DNA of 64,000 nucleotides from Eximiradius sp. (lineage in GTDB: Bacteria > Bacteroidota > Ignavibacteria > Kapaibacteriales > UBA2268): the NCBI GenBank assembly GCA_937127445.1, contig CAKZLY010000006.1:1-64000 (forward strand). Direction: 5' to 3'. Position 1 is the stretch's first letter. Every line of letters starts with the position of its first letter. Shown here in pieces: positions 56,392-64,000 of the stretch. Made by a program: the position numbers and the translations under genes. The notes under the pieces were generated by a model. The model saw only the letters and a list, made by a program, of their open reading frames with translations, did not search any database and was not told the DNA's origin.

Positions 56392-56997
56392 TCAAAACGA
56401 CAAAACTCCAGCGCGCCCATTAGTCGAAGAGACTACTTTTTTTTCAAATTCCTCTATTTTGGATTGATAAATATTGACAATAAATTCAATAGAATCTTTG
56501 TAGTCTTCGGTTGCAGAAACAGCATATTCGTTAATCAATTTTTTGATAATGGAGACGTCTTCATAGGAACAAAGCACTCTGATGGCAGTAGTAATGTGAA
56601 TGATTTTTTTTTCACATTGAGATAGAGCCAATTCAGCAGTTGAAGAATATGCGCGCGAAAGACCACCAATACCAAGTTTTGTGCCACCAAAATAGCGAGT
56701 AACAACAACGATTATGTCGCTAAAATCGTATTTTTTAATAGAAAATAGGATTGGCTTGCCAGCAGAACCGTTGGGTTCGCCATCGTCAGCGAAACGGACA
56801 TCGAGGCCTTCTGCGCCTAAACGATATGCAAAACAATTATGCGTCGCATCGAAATATTCACTACGGATTTGCTCTAAAAATTGGAGAGCTTCGTCTCGGC
56901 TTGATACGCTCGCGACTGAAGCAATAAATTTCGAGCCTTTAATTTTTTGTTCAGCGCGCAATGGTTTTGAAATTGTATAATAAAATTCTTTGCTCAT
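56392..56997 (-). CDS. yigZ: YigZ/IMPACT family protein
   Basis: The 201-residue protein has the IMPACT N-domain (about 15-125, KIKGSKFIASVASVSSRDEA, DATHNCFAYRLG, FADDGEPNGSAGKPIL, VVVTRYFGGTKLGIGGLSRA) and a C-terminal UPF0029-like domain. Its molecular role in bacteria is unclear; a peptidase inhibitor or translation link has been proposed for relatives. It starts 19 bases from the divergent bshA start. Confidence 0.92.
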   Translation of the reverse strand: MSKEFYYTISKPLRAEQKIKGSKFIASVASVSSRDEALQFLEQIRSEYFDATHNCFAYRLGAEGLDVRFADDGEPNGSAGKPILFSIKKYDFSDIIVVVTRYFGGTKLGIGGLSRAYSSTAELALSQCEKKIIHITTAIRVLCSYEDVSIIKKLINEYAVSATEDYKDSIEFIVNIYQSKIEEFEKKVVSSTNGRAGVLSF

Positions 56998-57016
56998 ATT
57001 ACAAATGGAATAAATT

Positions 57017-58132
57017 ATGAAAATAGGAATGGTTTGTTATCCAACTTATGGAGGAAGCGGGATAGTAGCAACAGAGCTTGGAAAAGTACTTGCAACACGT
57101 GGTTGGGAAGTACATTTTATTAGCTACGCTAATCCAATTCGATTGGATAGATTTAGAGAGAATATCTTTTTTCACGAAGTAGAAATACCGCATTATCCAC
57201 TGTTCGAGTTTCATCTTTACACACTGGCATTGACAGGAAAAATACTGGATGTGCTTAAATACGAAAAACTCGATATAATTCACGTTCATTATGCTATTCC
57301 CCATGCGATAAGTGGAATTCTAAGCAAGCAAATTGCAGAATCAAGCAATGTGAAATTAGTAACGACATTGCACGGAACAGACATTACACTTATCGGACTT
57401 GAACCGGCATTTTCTCCAATTGTTAAGTATTCAATCGAGCAATCAGATGTTGTAACTGCTGTTTCACGATATTTAAAGGACCAAACCATTCAGCAATTCC
57501 AAATCGAAAATGAAATCCACCATATCCCAAATTTTATTGATACAAAAATATATAAAAGAATTGAAAGTTGTAACTTGAAAAAGACATTTGCACCAAACGG
57601 AGAAGCAATTCTGATGCATATATCAAATTTTCGACCTGTCAAACGAGTCCCAGACACGATAAGGGTACTAAAAGAGGTGCTTGAACAAGGGATAGCAGCA
57701 AAATTGGTATTAATTGGAGATGGGCCTGAAAGAAGCGAAGCCGAAAAATTAGCATACGAGCTTGGATTGCAAAATAGTGTGAAATTTCTGGGCAAACAAA
57801 ATGCCATAATTGAGTTACTTTCGTGTGCTGATGTGTTTCTATTGCCAAGTGAGTCGGAAAGTTTTGGGCTATCGGCACTCGAAGCAATGGCATGCGGAGT
57901 TCCTGTGGTTGCTTCAAGTGTAGGTGGAATTCCCGAAGTTGTCAAACACGACGAAAATGGTTATATAGCAGGGTTTGGAGATATATCGAGAATGGCAAGA
58001 TATGTTATTGAATTGATTAAAAATAAGAACAGATGGAAAATCTTTTCAGAAAATGCGATTGAATTCGCCAAAAGAGAATACGAAGCAGAGAAGATAGTAT
58101 CAATGTATGAGAAAGTGTATAGAGAAGCATAA
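57017..58132 (+). CDS. bshA: N-acetyl-alpha-D-glucosaminyl L-malate synthase BshA
   Basis: BshA joins UDP-GlcNAc to L-malate, the first step of bacillithiol synthesis. The 371-residue GT-B (GT4) protein begins MKIGMVCYPTYGGSGIVATE, the BshA signature, with VHYAIPHAIS, TTLHGTDITLIGLEPAFSPI and HIPNFID. The donor site has LPSESESFGLSALEAMACGV. bshB and bshC are not in the window. Only 19 bases separate it from divergent yigZ, so at least one promoter must sit within a coding region. Confidence 0.94.
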   Translation: MKIGMVCYPTYGGSGIVATELGKVLATRGWEVHFISYANPIRLDRFRENIFFHEVEIPHYPLFEFHLYTLALTGKILDVLKYEKLDIIHVHYAIPHAISGILSKQIAESSNVKLVTTLHGTDITLIGLEPAFSPIVKYSIEQSDVVTAVSRYLKDQTIQQFQIENEIHHIPNFIDTKIYKRIESCNLKKTFAPNGEAILMHISNFRPVKRVPDTIRVLKEVLEQGIAAKLVLIGDGPERSEAEKLAYELGLQNSVKFLGKQNAIIELLSCADVFLLPSESESFGLSALEAMACGVPVVASSVGGIPEVVKHDENGYIAGFGDISRMARYVIELIKNKNRWKIFSENAIEFAKREYEAEKIVSMYEKVYREA

Positions 58133-58222
58133 AATTATCGATAAAAACTTCCCGTTTAGCCTCACCTAAATAAAAATTTAATGTAAGTATTTGAAAAATA
58201 GTAATTTTTTTGATTCAAAAAT

Positions 58223-58253
58223 TTTGAAACTCAAACACTTTTTTGTAAATTTC
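58223..58253 (+). promoter_or_regulatory. Promoter of the 2-oxoacid:ferredoxin oxidoreductase operon
   Basis: TTTG (58223-58226) is followed after 19 bases by TAAATTTC (58246-58253), one base off TAnnTTTG. It lies 65 bases before the ferredoxin-subunit start, which has an AAGGA ribosome site. Confidence 0.5.
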
Positions 58254-58317
58254 GCAACTTATAAAACATTGTTTGAAAAAACAGTGGCGTTTTTGACAAC
58301 AAAAAAGGATTAATGAA

Positions 58318-58548
58318 ATGGCAAAAGCACTTGGTGAGATTATCATCGACATTGAAAAATGCAAAGGATGCTCGCTTTGCATTGATGCTTGCCCAGAGGA
58401 GGTTTTGTCGCTAACGAACAAAATCAACAAAAAGGGCTATCAATACATAGTAACAGTAAATAGTAACTGCACGGGCTGCGCAAATTGTGCTTTAATATGT
58501 CCAGATGCAGTAATTACAGTATATAGAAAAATTGAAAAATCCGCCTAA
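58318..58548 (+). CDS. korD: 2-oxoacid:ferredoxin oxidoreductase, delta (ferredoxin) subunit
   Basis: The 76-residue protein has two 4Fe-4S clusters: CKGCSLCIDACPE (about 15-27) and CTGCANCALICPD (about 47-59). It starts MAKALGEIIIDIEKCKGC, typical of KorD/VorD delta subunits, and passes electrons from the TPP enzyme to ferredoxin. It leads the operon, 30 bases before the alpha subunit. Confidence 0.92.
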   Translation: MAKALGEIIIDIEKCKGCSLCIDACPEEVLSLTNKINKKGYQYIVTVNSNCTGCANCALICPDAVITVYRKIEKSA

Positions 58549-58578
58549 TGAATAATTTGGAGGTAAAAAGGAGTTAAA

Positions 58579-59649
58579 ATGGGCGAAATAAAATTAATGA
58601 AAGGCAATGAAGCATTAGCAGAAGCGATGATAAGAGCAGGCTGCGATGCTTATTTTGGTTATCCAATCACCCCGCAATCAGAAGTATTGGAATATTTGTC
58701 GAAAGATGCGACACAAAGAACAGGGATGGTCGTATTGCAAGCAGAAAGTGAAGTGGCAGCAATAAATATGATATACGGAGCTGCTGCTTGTGGTCGTCGA
58801 GTTATGACAACATCATCCAGTCCGGGTATTAGCTTGATGCAAGAAGGTCTATCCTATATAGCAAGCGCCGAACTACCTTGTGTCCTTACAAATGTAGTAC
58901 GTGGAGGACCGGGACTTGGAACGATTCAGCCATCGCAAGCTGATTATTTCCAAGCAGTAAAAGGTGGCGGTCACGGCGACTATAGATTGATTGTACTTGC
59001 ACCTTCGTCAGTACAAGAAATGGTTGATTTTGTAAGATTGTCGTTTGATTTAGCAGAGAAATACCGCAATCCAGTAATGATACTTGCTGATGGAGCAATT
59101 GGTCAGATGATGGAAAAGGTTGAACTATTCGACCAAATGCCACGTAAGACAGAATTCCCAGATTGGGCAACCACAGGGAAACCCAAAGATAAGGAGCGTC
59201 GCTACATCACATCGCTTCACATACAACCTGAAAAAATGGAAGAAATAAACAAGCATCTTCAAGCAAAATATAAGCAAATTGAAAAAGACGAGGTTCGCTA
59301 TGAAGCATTTAATTTAGATGATGCTGAATATATATTGACAGGTTATGGTCTTGGAGCAAGAATTTGCCGCAAGGCGATGGATATTTTAAGAGAAAAAGGA
59401 TATAAGGTAGGATTAATTCGTCCAATTACATTATTCCCATTCCCGAAGAAAGTTTACAAAGAGGTTGCAGATAAGGTAAAAGGAATTTTAGATGTGGAAA
59501 TGAATTCGGGTCAAATGGTAGAAGATGTGAAATTATCAGTATGTGGTAAAACTCGTGTAGAATATTATGGTAGAATGGGAGGAATGATACCTTCTCCAGA
59601 AGAAATAGTAGAGAATTTCGAAAAATTGTTTATAAAAGGAGAAGCATAA
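58579..59649 (+). CDS. korA: 2-oxoacid:ferredoxin oxidoreductase, alpha subunit (VorB/KorA)
   Basis: The 356-residue subunit binds substrate 2-oxoacid (2-oxoglutarate or branched-chain). Family marks: MKGNEALAEAMIRAGCDAYF, GYPITPQSEVLEYL, TSSSPGISLMQEGLSYIASA, RGGPGLGTIQPSQADYFQAV and a C-terminal EMNSGQMVEDVKL. The VorB-type length is normal. The 1-base overlap with the beta gene (taATG) shows coupling. The choice between 2-oxoglutarate and branched-chain acids cannot be settled here. Confidence 0.94.
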   Translation: MGEIKLMKGNEALAEAMIRAGCDAYFGYPITPQSEVLEYLSKDATQRTGMVVLQAESEVAAINMIYGAAACGRRVMTTSSSPGISLMQEGLSYIASAELPCVLTNVVRGGPGLGTIQPSQADYFQAVKGGGHGDYRLIVLAPSSVQEMVDFVRLSFDLAEKYRNPVMILADGAIGQMMEKVELFDQMPRKTEFPDWATTGKPKDKERRYITSLHIQPEKMEEINKHLQAKYKQIEKDEVRYEAFNLDDAEYILTGYGLGARICRKAMDILREKGYKVGLIRPITLFPFPKKVYKEVADKVKGILDVEMNSGQMVEDVKLSVCGKTRVEYYGRMGGMIPSPEEIVENFEKLFIKGEA

Positions 59650-60443
59650 TGAGTAATAATATAGAAACAGCAAAATTCCGCCCAGAAATTTGCACTGATG
59701 AAAATTTAGTATATCGCAAGCCTTCTACTTTACTTCCGGAGCCATTTCACTACTGCCCTGGTTGCGGACATAGCACAGTGCATAAAATTTTTATGGAAGT
59801 AGTAGAAGAAATGGGCATCGAAAATGAAATAATTGGTGTAGCACCCGTTGGATGTTCGGTATTTGCATATCATTATATGGGAGTTGATATGCAACAAGCT
59901 GCTCACGGTCGTGCTTGTGCAGTTGCAACAGGAATAAAACGTGTGCAACCAGATAAATATGTTTTCTCATATCAAGGTGATGGAGACTTAGCTGCTATTG
60001 GAACCGGAGAAACAATCCATGCGGCAAATCGTGGAGAAAACATATTAGTTATTTTTATCAACAACGGTATTTACGGAATGACAAGCGGACAGATGGCTCC
60101 AACTACTTTGGAAGGTATGGTGTCCACAACAAGTCCGCATGGACGTGATGTAAAAACGCAAGGTTATCCATTGAAGATGTCGGAATTCATCGCTCCTCTT
60201 CCGGGAGTTGCGTATGTAACACGTCAATCAGTTCATAAGCCAGCAAATGTCCGCAAAGCAAAGAAAGCATTGCGTCAAGCATTAGAATATCAGAAGCAAG
60301 GATTAGGTTTCTGTCTGGTGGAAATAGTGACGAACTGTCCATCAAATTGGAGAATGACACCAGCACAAGCAAACCAATACATAGAAGAAAAAATGTTAGC
60401 ATTCTATAAATTAGGCGACATAAAAGTCCCGGAGGTGAAGTAA
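59649..60443 (+). CDS. korB: 2-oxoacid:ferredoxin oxidoreductase, beta subunit (TPP)
   Basis: The 264-residue subunit binds thiamine diphosphate. HYCPGCGHSTVHKIFMEVVE holds the cluster- and cofactor-region cysteines. GDGDLAAIGTGETIHAANR followed by NILVIFINNGIYGMT is the GDG...NN TPP motif. NCPSNWRMTP near the C-terminus is typical of KorB. It oxidatively decarboxylates a 2-oxoacid to the acyl-CoA with ferredoxin as acceptor. Confidence 0.95.
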   Translation: MSNNIETAKFRPEICTDENLVYRKPSTLLPEPFHYCPGCGHSTVHKIFMEVVEEMGIENEIIGVAPVGCSVFAYHYMGVDMQQAAHGRACAVATGIKRVQPDKYVFSYQGDGDLAAIGTGETIHAANRGENILVIFINNGIYGMTSGQMAPTTLEGMVSTTSPHGRDVKTQGYPLKMSEFIAPLPGVAYVTRQSVHKPANVRKAKKALRQALEYQKQGLGFCLVEIVTNCPSNWRMTPAQANQYIEEKMLAFYKLGDIKVPEVK

Positions 60444-60444
60444 A

Positions 60445-60978
60445 ATGACACAAGAAGCATTATTTGCGGGATTCGGCGGTCAAGGCGTTCTATCAATGGG
60501 ACAAATCCTTGCTTATGCCGGAATGATTGAAGGAAAAGAAGTTTGCTGGATGCCATCCTATGGTCCAGAGATGCGTGGTGGAACAGCGAATTGCATAACA
60601 ATTGTATCCGATTCGGCAATCAGCTCGCCAATTATTTCAATGTACGATACAGTTGTAGCACTGAACCAACCATCAGTTGATAAATTTGAATCAAGAGTAA
60701 AGAAAGGTGGAAACTTGATTTATGATAGTGCAAATATTCTGAATCCACCGACACGTGACGATATTAACATTATTCCTATTCAAGGGAGTGAAGAAGCAAT
60801 AAAACTTCAGAACACTAAAGTATTGAATATGATTATGCTTGGTGCTTTTTTGAAGACAACAAATTGCGTTTCTGTCGAAAACATTCACAAAGCATTAGAG
60901 ACAGTATTTGAGCGCTATCAGAAATTGATACCTTTGAATATTAAAGCATTGGAAGTAGGAATGAGCTATGTAAAATAG
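60445..60978 (+). CDS. korC: 2-oxoacid:ferredoxin oxidoreductase, gamma subunit
   Basis: The 177-residue gamma subunit has AGFGGQGVLSMGQILAYAGM and WMPSYGPEMRGGTANCITIV, the CoA-binding region of this family. It is the last gene of the operon, starting 1 base after korB. Two hairpins follow. Confidence 0.93.
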   Translation: MTQEALFAGFGGQGVLSMGQILAYAGMIEGKEVCWMPSYGPEMRGGTANCITIVSDSAISSPIISMYDTVVALNQPSVDKFESRVKKGGNLIYDSANILNPPTRDDINIIPIQGSEEAIKLQNTKVLNMIMLGAFLKTTNCVSVENIHKALETVFERYQKLIPLNIKALEVGMSYVK

Positions 60979-61006
60979 CTGCCCAATTTACTTAGAAATA
61001 TGAAAT

Positions 61007-61050
61007 AAATGGCTGTTTCATTAGAGTGAGGCAGCCATTTATTATTAAAA
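61007..61050 (+). terminator. Hairpin after korC
   Basis: A stem of about 14 bases, AAATGGCTGTTTCA / TGAGGCAGCCATTT (61007-61020 and 61027-61040, with G-U pairs), has a 6-base loop. Its T tail is weak (ATTATTA). Confidence 0.6.
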
Positions 61051-61063
61051 GATAATAAAATTA

Positions 61064-61091
61064 AAAAGCATCGAACGAATTCGATGCTTTT
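61064..61091. terminator. Bidirectional terminator between korC and the convergent glycosyltransferase gene
   Basis: A perfect 12-bp stem AAAAGCATCGAA / TTCGATGCTTTT (61064-61075 and 61080-61091) has a CGAA loop. Runs of A and T at the stem base let it work on both strands. Confidence 0.8.
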
Positions 61092-61145
61092 GGTATTTAT
61101 AATAATGACAGTAAGAATCGCCAATTTATATACTAAAATAAAAGT

Positions 61146-63518
61146 TCATTGATTCAAGGTAAGTTTCTGTTTAGCAGAAGCAAGCCCTTTCAGAAGGACA
61201 TCTTCTGAAATATCGATATCGAATGCAGGGCTGCCAAAAGTAAAGTATTTTTCTGATTGGTTAAGCATTTGAAGAGCAGTTTCAAAATAAGGAATTGCTT
61301 CAGCAACACGGTTTAGATTAAGTAGAGCGAAAGCTTTTAAAGTAATGCCATAAATTTGGTTGGGCGATTTTGCCAGCGTTGCATCAGCCCAAAGAAGAGC
61401 TTCGTTGAAATCGCCACGGCGCCCACTTAGCTGAGATAGTGCTGCAGCCGCCGATGAATAAATAGTATTAGATAAATCTCCACATTTTATTGCAAAGCGA
61501 ATGGCTTCTTCAGCTTCCTTAAATAGATGCATTTGAGAAAGAGTCTGACCAAGCTGGAACCAAGCATAGCCATTTAATGGTTCTTCCTGCACGTGAGCAA
61601 TGAGCATTCGGTAATTGCGGCGCACTTTCTCTTCCATTTCTTTTCGTGAAACGTTATATCCGAGATGCATGATTTTCAAATCGGAAATAGCAAAAGTATA
61701 TCCCGCCTCAACCAATGATGGCGAGATCTGTTCGTGAACACGACCAACAAATTTTACTTTTGGGTAGCCCAAATTTCTGAATAAGCGTGGATAACCTCCG
61801 CGGTGAACTTCGGAATTACCATCAAGGTAATTATGGTCGCTTTCAATAGTACAAATCAGAGCACCAACATCAGGCAAAGCTTGACTAATATAGCGTTTTA
61901 TGTTTTTCTGGCTTTCAGGAGTAAGTCGTTCGTCTGCATCAATATATAGCACCCAATCGCAAGAGCAATTCATAAGGGAATTATTTCGAGCGGCGGAAAA
62001 ATCGTCTTTCCATTCCATCTGAAAAACTTTTGCACCGTAGTTTTTTGCAATTTCAATTGTTCTATCAGTCGAGCCAGTATCGGTAATAATTATCTCATCA
62101 GCAACATTTTTGACACTATCGAGGCAAGCAGCAAGCATATCTTCTTCATTTTTTACTATCATACACACAGAAAGAGTTGCTTGCTTGGGGACAGATTGTA
62201 CATTTTCAAAGAGAGTGGGTGCAGCTGATTGTGTATGCTTTTCCCTATCATTTGATTGAAGTATGGTTTGAGAATTTGGGATTTGAGTTTGATTTTGGCT
62301 ATTAATAGCATTTTCAACTCTATTAAGAAAATCATAAATAGCAGTTTGGCTTGGATTTAATTTAAGTGCAAATTCAAGTAATTGTTTTGATTGATCATAC
62401 TTACCAAGCACAAAAGCAATATTGGCTAAGCCGATTAGTCCAAGTTCATTTTTCGGATTAAGTTTATATGCGAGTTCATATTCTTCGCTTGCATTTTTGT
62501 AATCATTCATCAAGAAATAGCATCTGCCAATTTTATAAGCAAGATGGTCAAGCGGAATAAAGTAGTCGCCAGCAAGAATAGCAAAGAAATCTTTTTCTCG
62601 CTGCTCGTGAACTTCTCGCATTTTTAAGTAGTGAGCAAGCGCCTGATGGTAATGTTGTTTTTCGAAATACAATTCAGCAAGTATAAAGTTTGCTAATGAT
62701 TGATTAGGGACAGTTTCGTATGATTCCAAAGCCCAACGGAAAGAAAGTTCTTTATTGCCCATTTTATAGGCATTCATAGCACCATTACCAAGGATGCGAA
62801 TTCTGAGTTTGTTTGTTTTGGGAACAAGCTCCAAGGCTCGTAGATAATCTTGATGAGCATCTTCCTTTCTGCCGAGAGCAACGTAGGTGTGAGCACGTTG
62901 AGTTAAGTTATAAGGATTATTTGGATCTTTTTCAAGAGCGATATTGAGTAGTTCAAGATTTCGAAGCTGCTTTAACCGGATTTTCTCTGGGTCTAAATCA
63001 TATCCAAGATGAAGAAGTTGAACGGAGCAATTTTTGATTTTATAATTTTGCTTTAATATCGAGTAAAGAACTTGTTCGTGGATGACGCCTTCGAAATAGA
63101 AGTTTGGGTTGTTTCGGAAAAGTCGCAAAACGTAAGAAATGTGAGACTGAGTGATACTCGACCTAACATCGACAGTAGAGAGCAATTCAACAAGCCAGCC
63201 ACCATCATTCGGCTCGGCACTACGAACAGTATCGAGAAGCGTTTCGGAATTTTGGAGACGTTCGTCGGCATCAATCACCAAAATGAAATCGCCCGTTGCC
63301 TCTTTGAGCGACAAATTGCGTGAGAAAGAGAAATCATTTTGCCATTGCGAGCGAACAACTTTAGCACCTTTTGATAGTGCTAATTTTACAGTATCATCAA
63401 TAGAACCAGTATCAACAACAATAATTTCGTATGCAATTGGACGAACAGAATCAAGGCAATCGCCCAACATTTTTTCTTCATTTTTTGCAATTATGCAAAC
63501 TGAAATTTTGGGTTCCAT
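61146..63518 (-). CDS. Double family-2 glycosyltransferase with TPR repeats
   Basis: The 790-residue protein carries two GT2 domains: residues about 1-220 (ISVCIIAKNEEKMLGDCLDS, IVVDTGSIDDTVKLAL, DFILVIDADERLQ) and about 447-670 (LSVCMIVKNEEDMLAACLDS, DTGSTDRTIEIA, WVLYIDADERL). Each keeps the DADERL metal site. TPR repeats fill about 200-415 and 670-790 (KDPNNPYNLTQRAHTYVALG, KRDYEN-like, NRVAEAIPYFETALQ). A signal peptide or membrane helix is absent. It sits next to the UDP-glucose dehydrogenase gene, so surface polysaccharide or protein glycosylation is likely. Confidence 0.88.
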   Translation of the reverse strand: MEPKISVCIIAKNEEKMLGDCLDSVRPIAYEIIVVDTGSIDDTVKLALSKGAKVVRSQWQNDFSFSRNLSLKEATGDFILVIDADERLQNSETLLDTVRSAEPNDGGWLVELLSTVDVRSSITQSHISYVLRLFRNNPNFYFEGVIHEQVLYSILKQNYKIKNCSVQLLHLGYDLDPEKIRLKQLRNLELLNIALEKDPNNPYNLTQRAHTYVALGRKEDAHQDYLRALELVPKTNKLRIRILGNGAMNAYKMGNKELSFRWALESYETVPNQSLANFILAELYFEKQHYHQALAHYLKMREVHEQREKDFFAILAGDYFIPLDHLAYKIGRCYFLMNDYKNASEEYELAYKLNPKNELGLIGLANIAFVLGKYDQSKQLLEFALKLNPSQTAIYDFLNRVENAINSQNQTQIPNSQTILQSNDREKHTQSAAPTLFENVQSVPKQATLSVCMIVKNEEDMLAACLDSVKNVADEIIITDTGSTDRTIEIAKNYGAKVFQMEWKDDFSAARNNSLMNCSCDWVLYIDADERLTPESQKNIKRYISQALPDVGALICTIESDHNYLDGNSEVHRGGYPRLFRNLGYPKVKFVGRVHEQISPSLVEAGYTFAISDLKIMHLGYNVSRKEMEEKVRRNYRMLIAHVQEEPLNGYAWFQLGQTLSQMHLFKEAEEAIRFAIKCGDLSNTIYSSAAAALSQLSGRRGDFNEALLWADATLAKSPNQIYGITLKAFALLNLNRVAEAIPYFETALQMLNQSEKYFTFGSPAFDIDISEDVLLKGLASAKQKLTLNQ

Positions 63519-63529
63519 AACAATTTCTC

Positions 63530-64000
63530 TTAACGAATATCTTTGCGACCGATACTATAATATTCAAACCCTAATTCGGACATATTATCGAGTGAATACA
63601 GGTTGCGACCATCGAAGATAATTTTATTCTTTAATTTCGAGGCAATTAAGTTAAAATCAGGCGTTCTGAATTGATTCCATTCAGTAACAACAATAAGAGC
63701 ATCGCAATTGTCGATAGCATCATACATTTTATTGAAATAGTTAAGTTTATCGCCGAAGTGGCGGCGAGTGTTTTCTAATGCTTCGGGGTCGTGGGCATTG
63801 ACAGAGGCACCTTCGGCGAGTAACATATCGATTAATTTAAATGCTGGCGCTTCGCGAACATCATCAGTATTAGGTTTGAAGGCAAGTCCCCAAATTGCAA
63901 ATTTGAGAGAAGACAAATCGCCAAATCTATTTTTAATTTTACCAAAGAAGCGTTTAATTTGAGATTCATTAACTTCCATAGTTGCTTTGACAATTCTAAG
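63530..64000 (-). CDS. UDP-glucose 6-dehydrogenase, C-terminal part (partial at right edge)
   Basis: The open frame continues to the window edge (LRIVKATMEVNESQIKRFFG), so an internal Met at 63979 is not the start. The visible 156 residues include KFAIWGLAFKPNTDDVREAP, VNAHDPEALENTRRHF and IFDGRNLYSLDNM, which are the C-terminal UDP-binding domain of UDP-glucose dehydrogenase. It makes UDP-glucuronate for surface polysaccharides. It is followed after 11 bases by the double GT2 gene and is probably in one operon. Confidence 0.9.
   Translation of the reverse strand, partial: LRIVKATMEVNESQIKRFFGKIKNRFGDLSSLKFAIWGLAFKPNTDDVREAPAFKLIDMLLAEGASVNAHDPEALENTRRHFGDKLNYFNKMYDAIDNCDALIVVTEWNQFRTPDFNLIASKLKNKIIFDGRNLYSLDNMSELGFEYYSIGRKDIR

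Noticed and set aside
1-64000. CRISPR array, prophage, insertion sequence or integrase
   Set aside because: No array of equal-length repeats with spacers, no transposase or integrase motifs and no phage structural genes were seen.

Overview
The window is an AT-rich bacterial chromosome segment. It most resembles the Bacteroidota/Chlorobiota superphylum, in particular the Ignavibacteria/'Candidatus Kapabacteria' side. Three kinds of evidence point there. At least one large exported protein ends in a type IX secretion (T9SS/Por) sorting domain, and a PorW/SprE-like T9SS lipoprotein is present. Several genes are preceded by TTTG-N19-21-TAnnTTTG promoters, the Bacteroidota primary-sigma type. The gene content also fits: bacillithiol BshA, a VorB-type 2-oxoacid:ferredoxin oxidoreductase and an OMP_b-brl_3 outer-membrane protein. 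The exact taxon is inferred and was not checked by any search.

Layout. 1-9726 (minus) is most of a giant surface protein (more than 3,200 residues) built from Ig-like/FnIII modules. It runs off the left edge and carries one apparent 1-base frameshift near its N-terminus. 10125-19783 is housekeeping: glmS, a CNT nucleoside transporter, a small lipoprotein, a family-4 uracil-DNA glycosylase, ddl, hutI, dnaB and a DUF2279 protein. 19884-24938 holds a TonB-receptor-like outer-membrane protein, tRNA-Thr(TGT), ssb, an MCE protein and an O-methyltransferase. 24945-35864 is a continuous minus-strand signalling array. In transcription order it reads PorW/SprE-like lipoprotein, PAS histidine kinase, sigma-54 response regulator, HEAT-repeat protein, cheR, two cheY, a cheZ-like gene and cheA. 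36019-39835 has a family 9 glycosyltransferase, a STAS protein, an isochorismatase-like hydrolase, alanine racemase and ribosomal proteins L35/L20.

40027-49732 contains a 1,261-residue T9SS-exported WD40/Hydin/cohesin-like protein, a LemA/DUF3137 pair, a degenerate HisA-like protein overlapping ruvA, a VWA protein and a glycerophosphodiesterase. 50034-56303 contains ornithine aminotransferase paired with a cyclic-2,3-diphosphoglycerate-synthase-like GTPase, a GH2-like protein without catalytic glutamates fused to a membrane module, tRNA-Thr(CGT) and a lipoprotein. 56392-60978 contains YigZ, bshA and the four-gene ferredoxin-dependent oxidoreductase operon. 61146-64000 (minus) contains a double glycosyltransferase-TPR protein and the C-terminal part of UDP-glucose dehydrogenase.

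No CRISPR array, prophage, insertion sequence or toxin-antitoxin pair was seen. The most unusual items are the GH2-like pseudoenzyme with a membrane tail, the HisA-like paralogue without its catalytic Asp, the CheZ-like protein with a FliM-like CheY-docking tail, and the giant Ig-array protein with its block-wise internal duplications.
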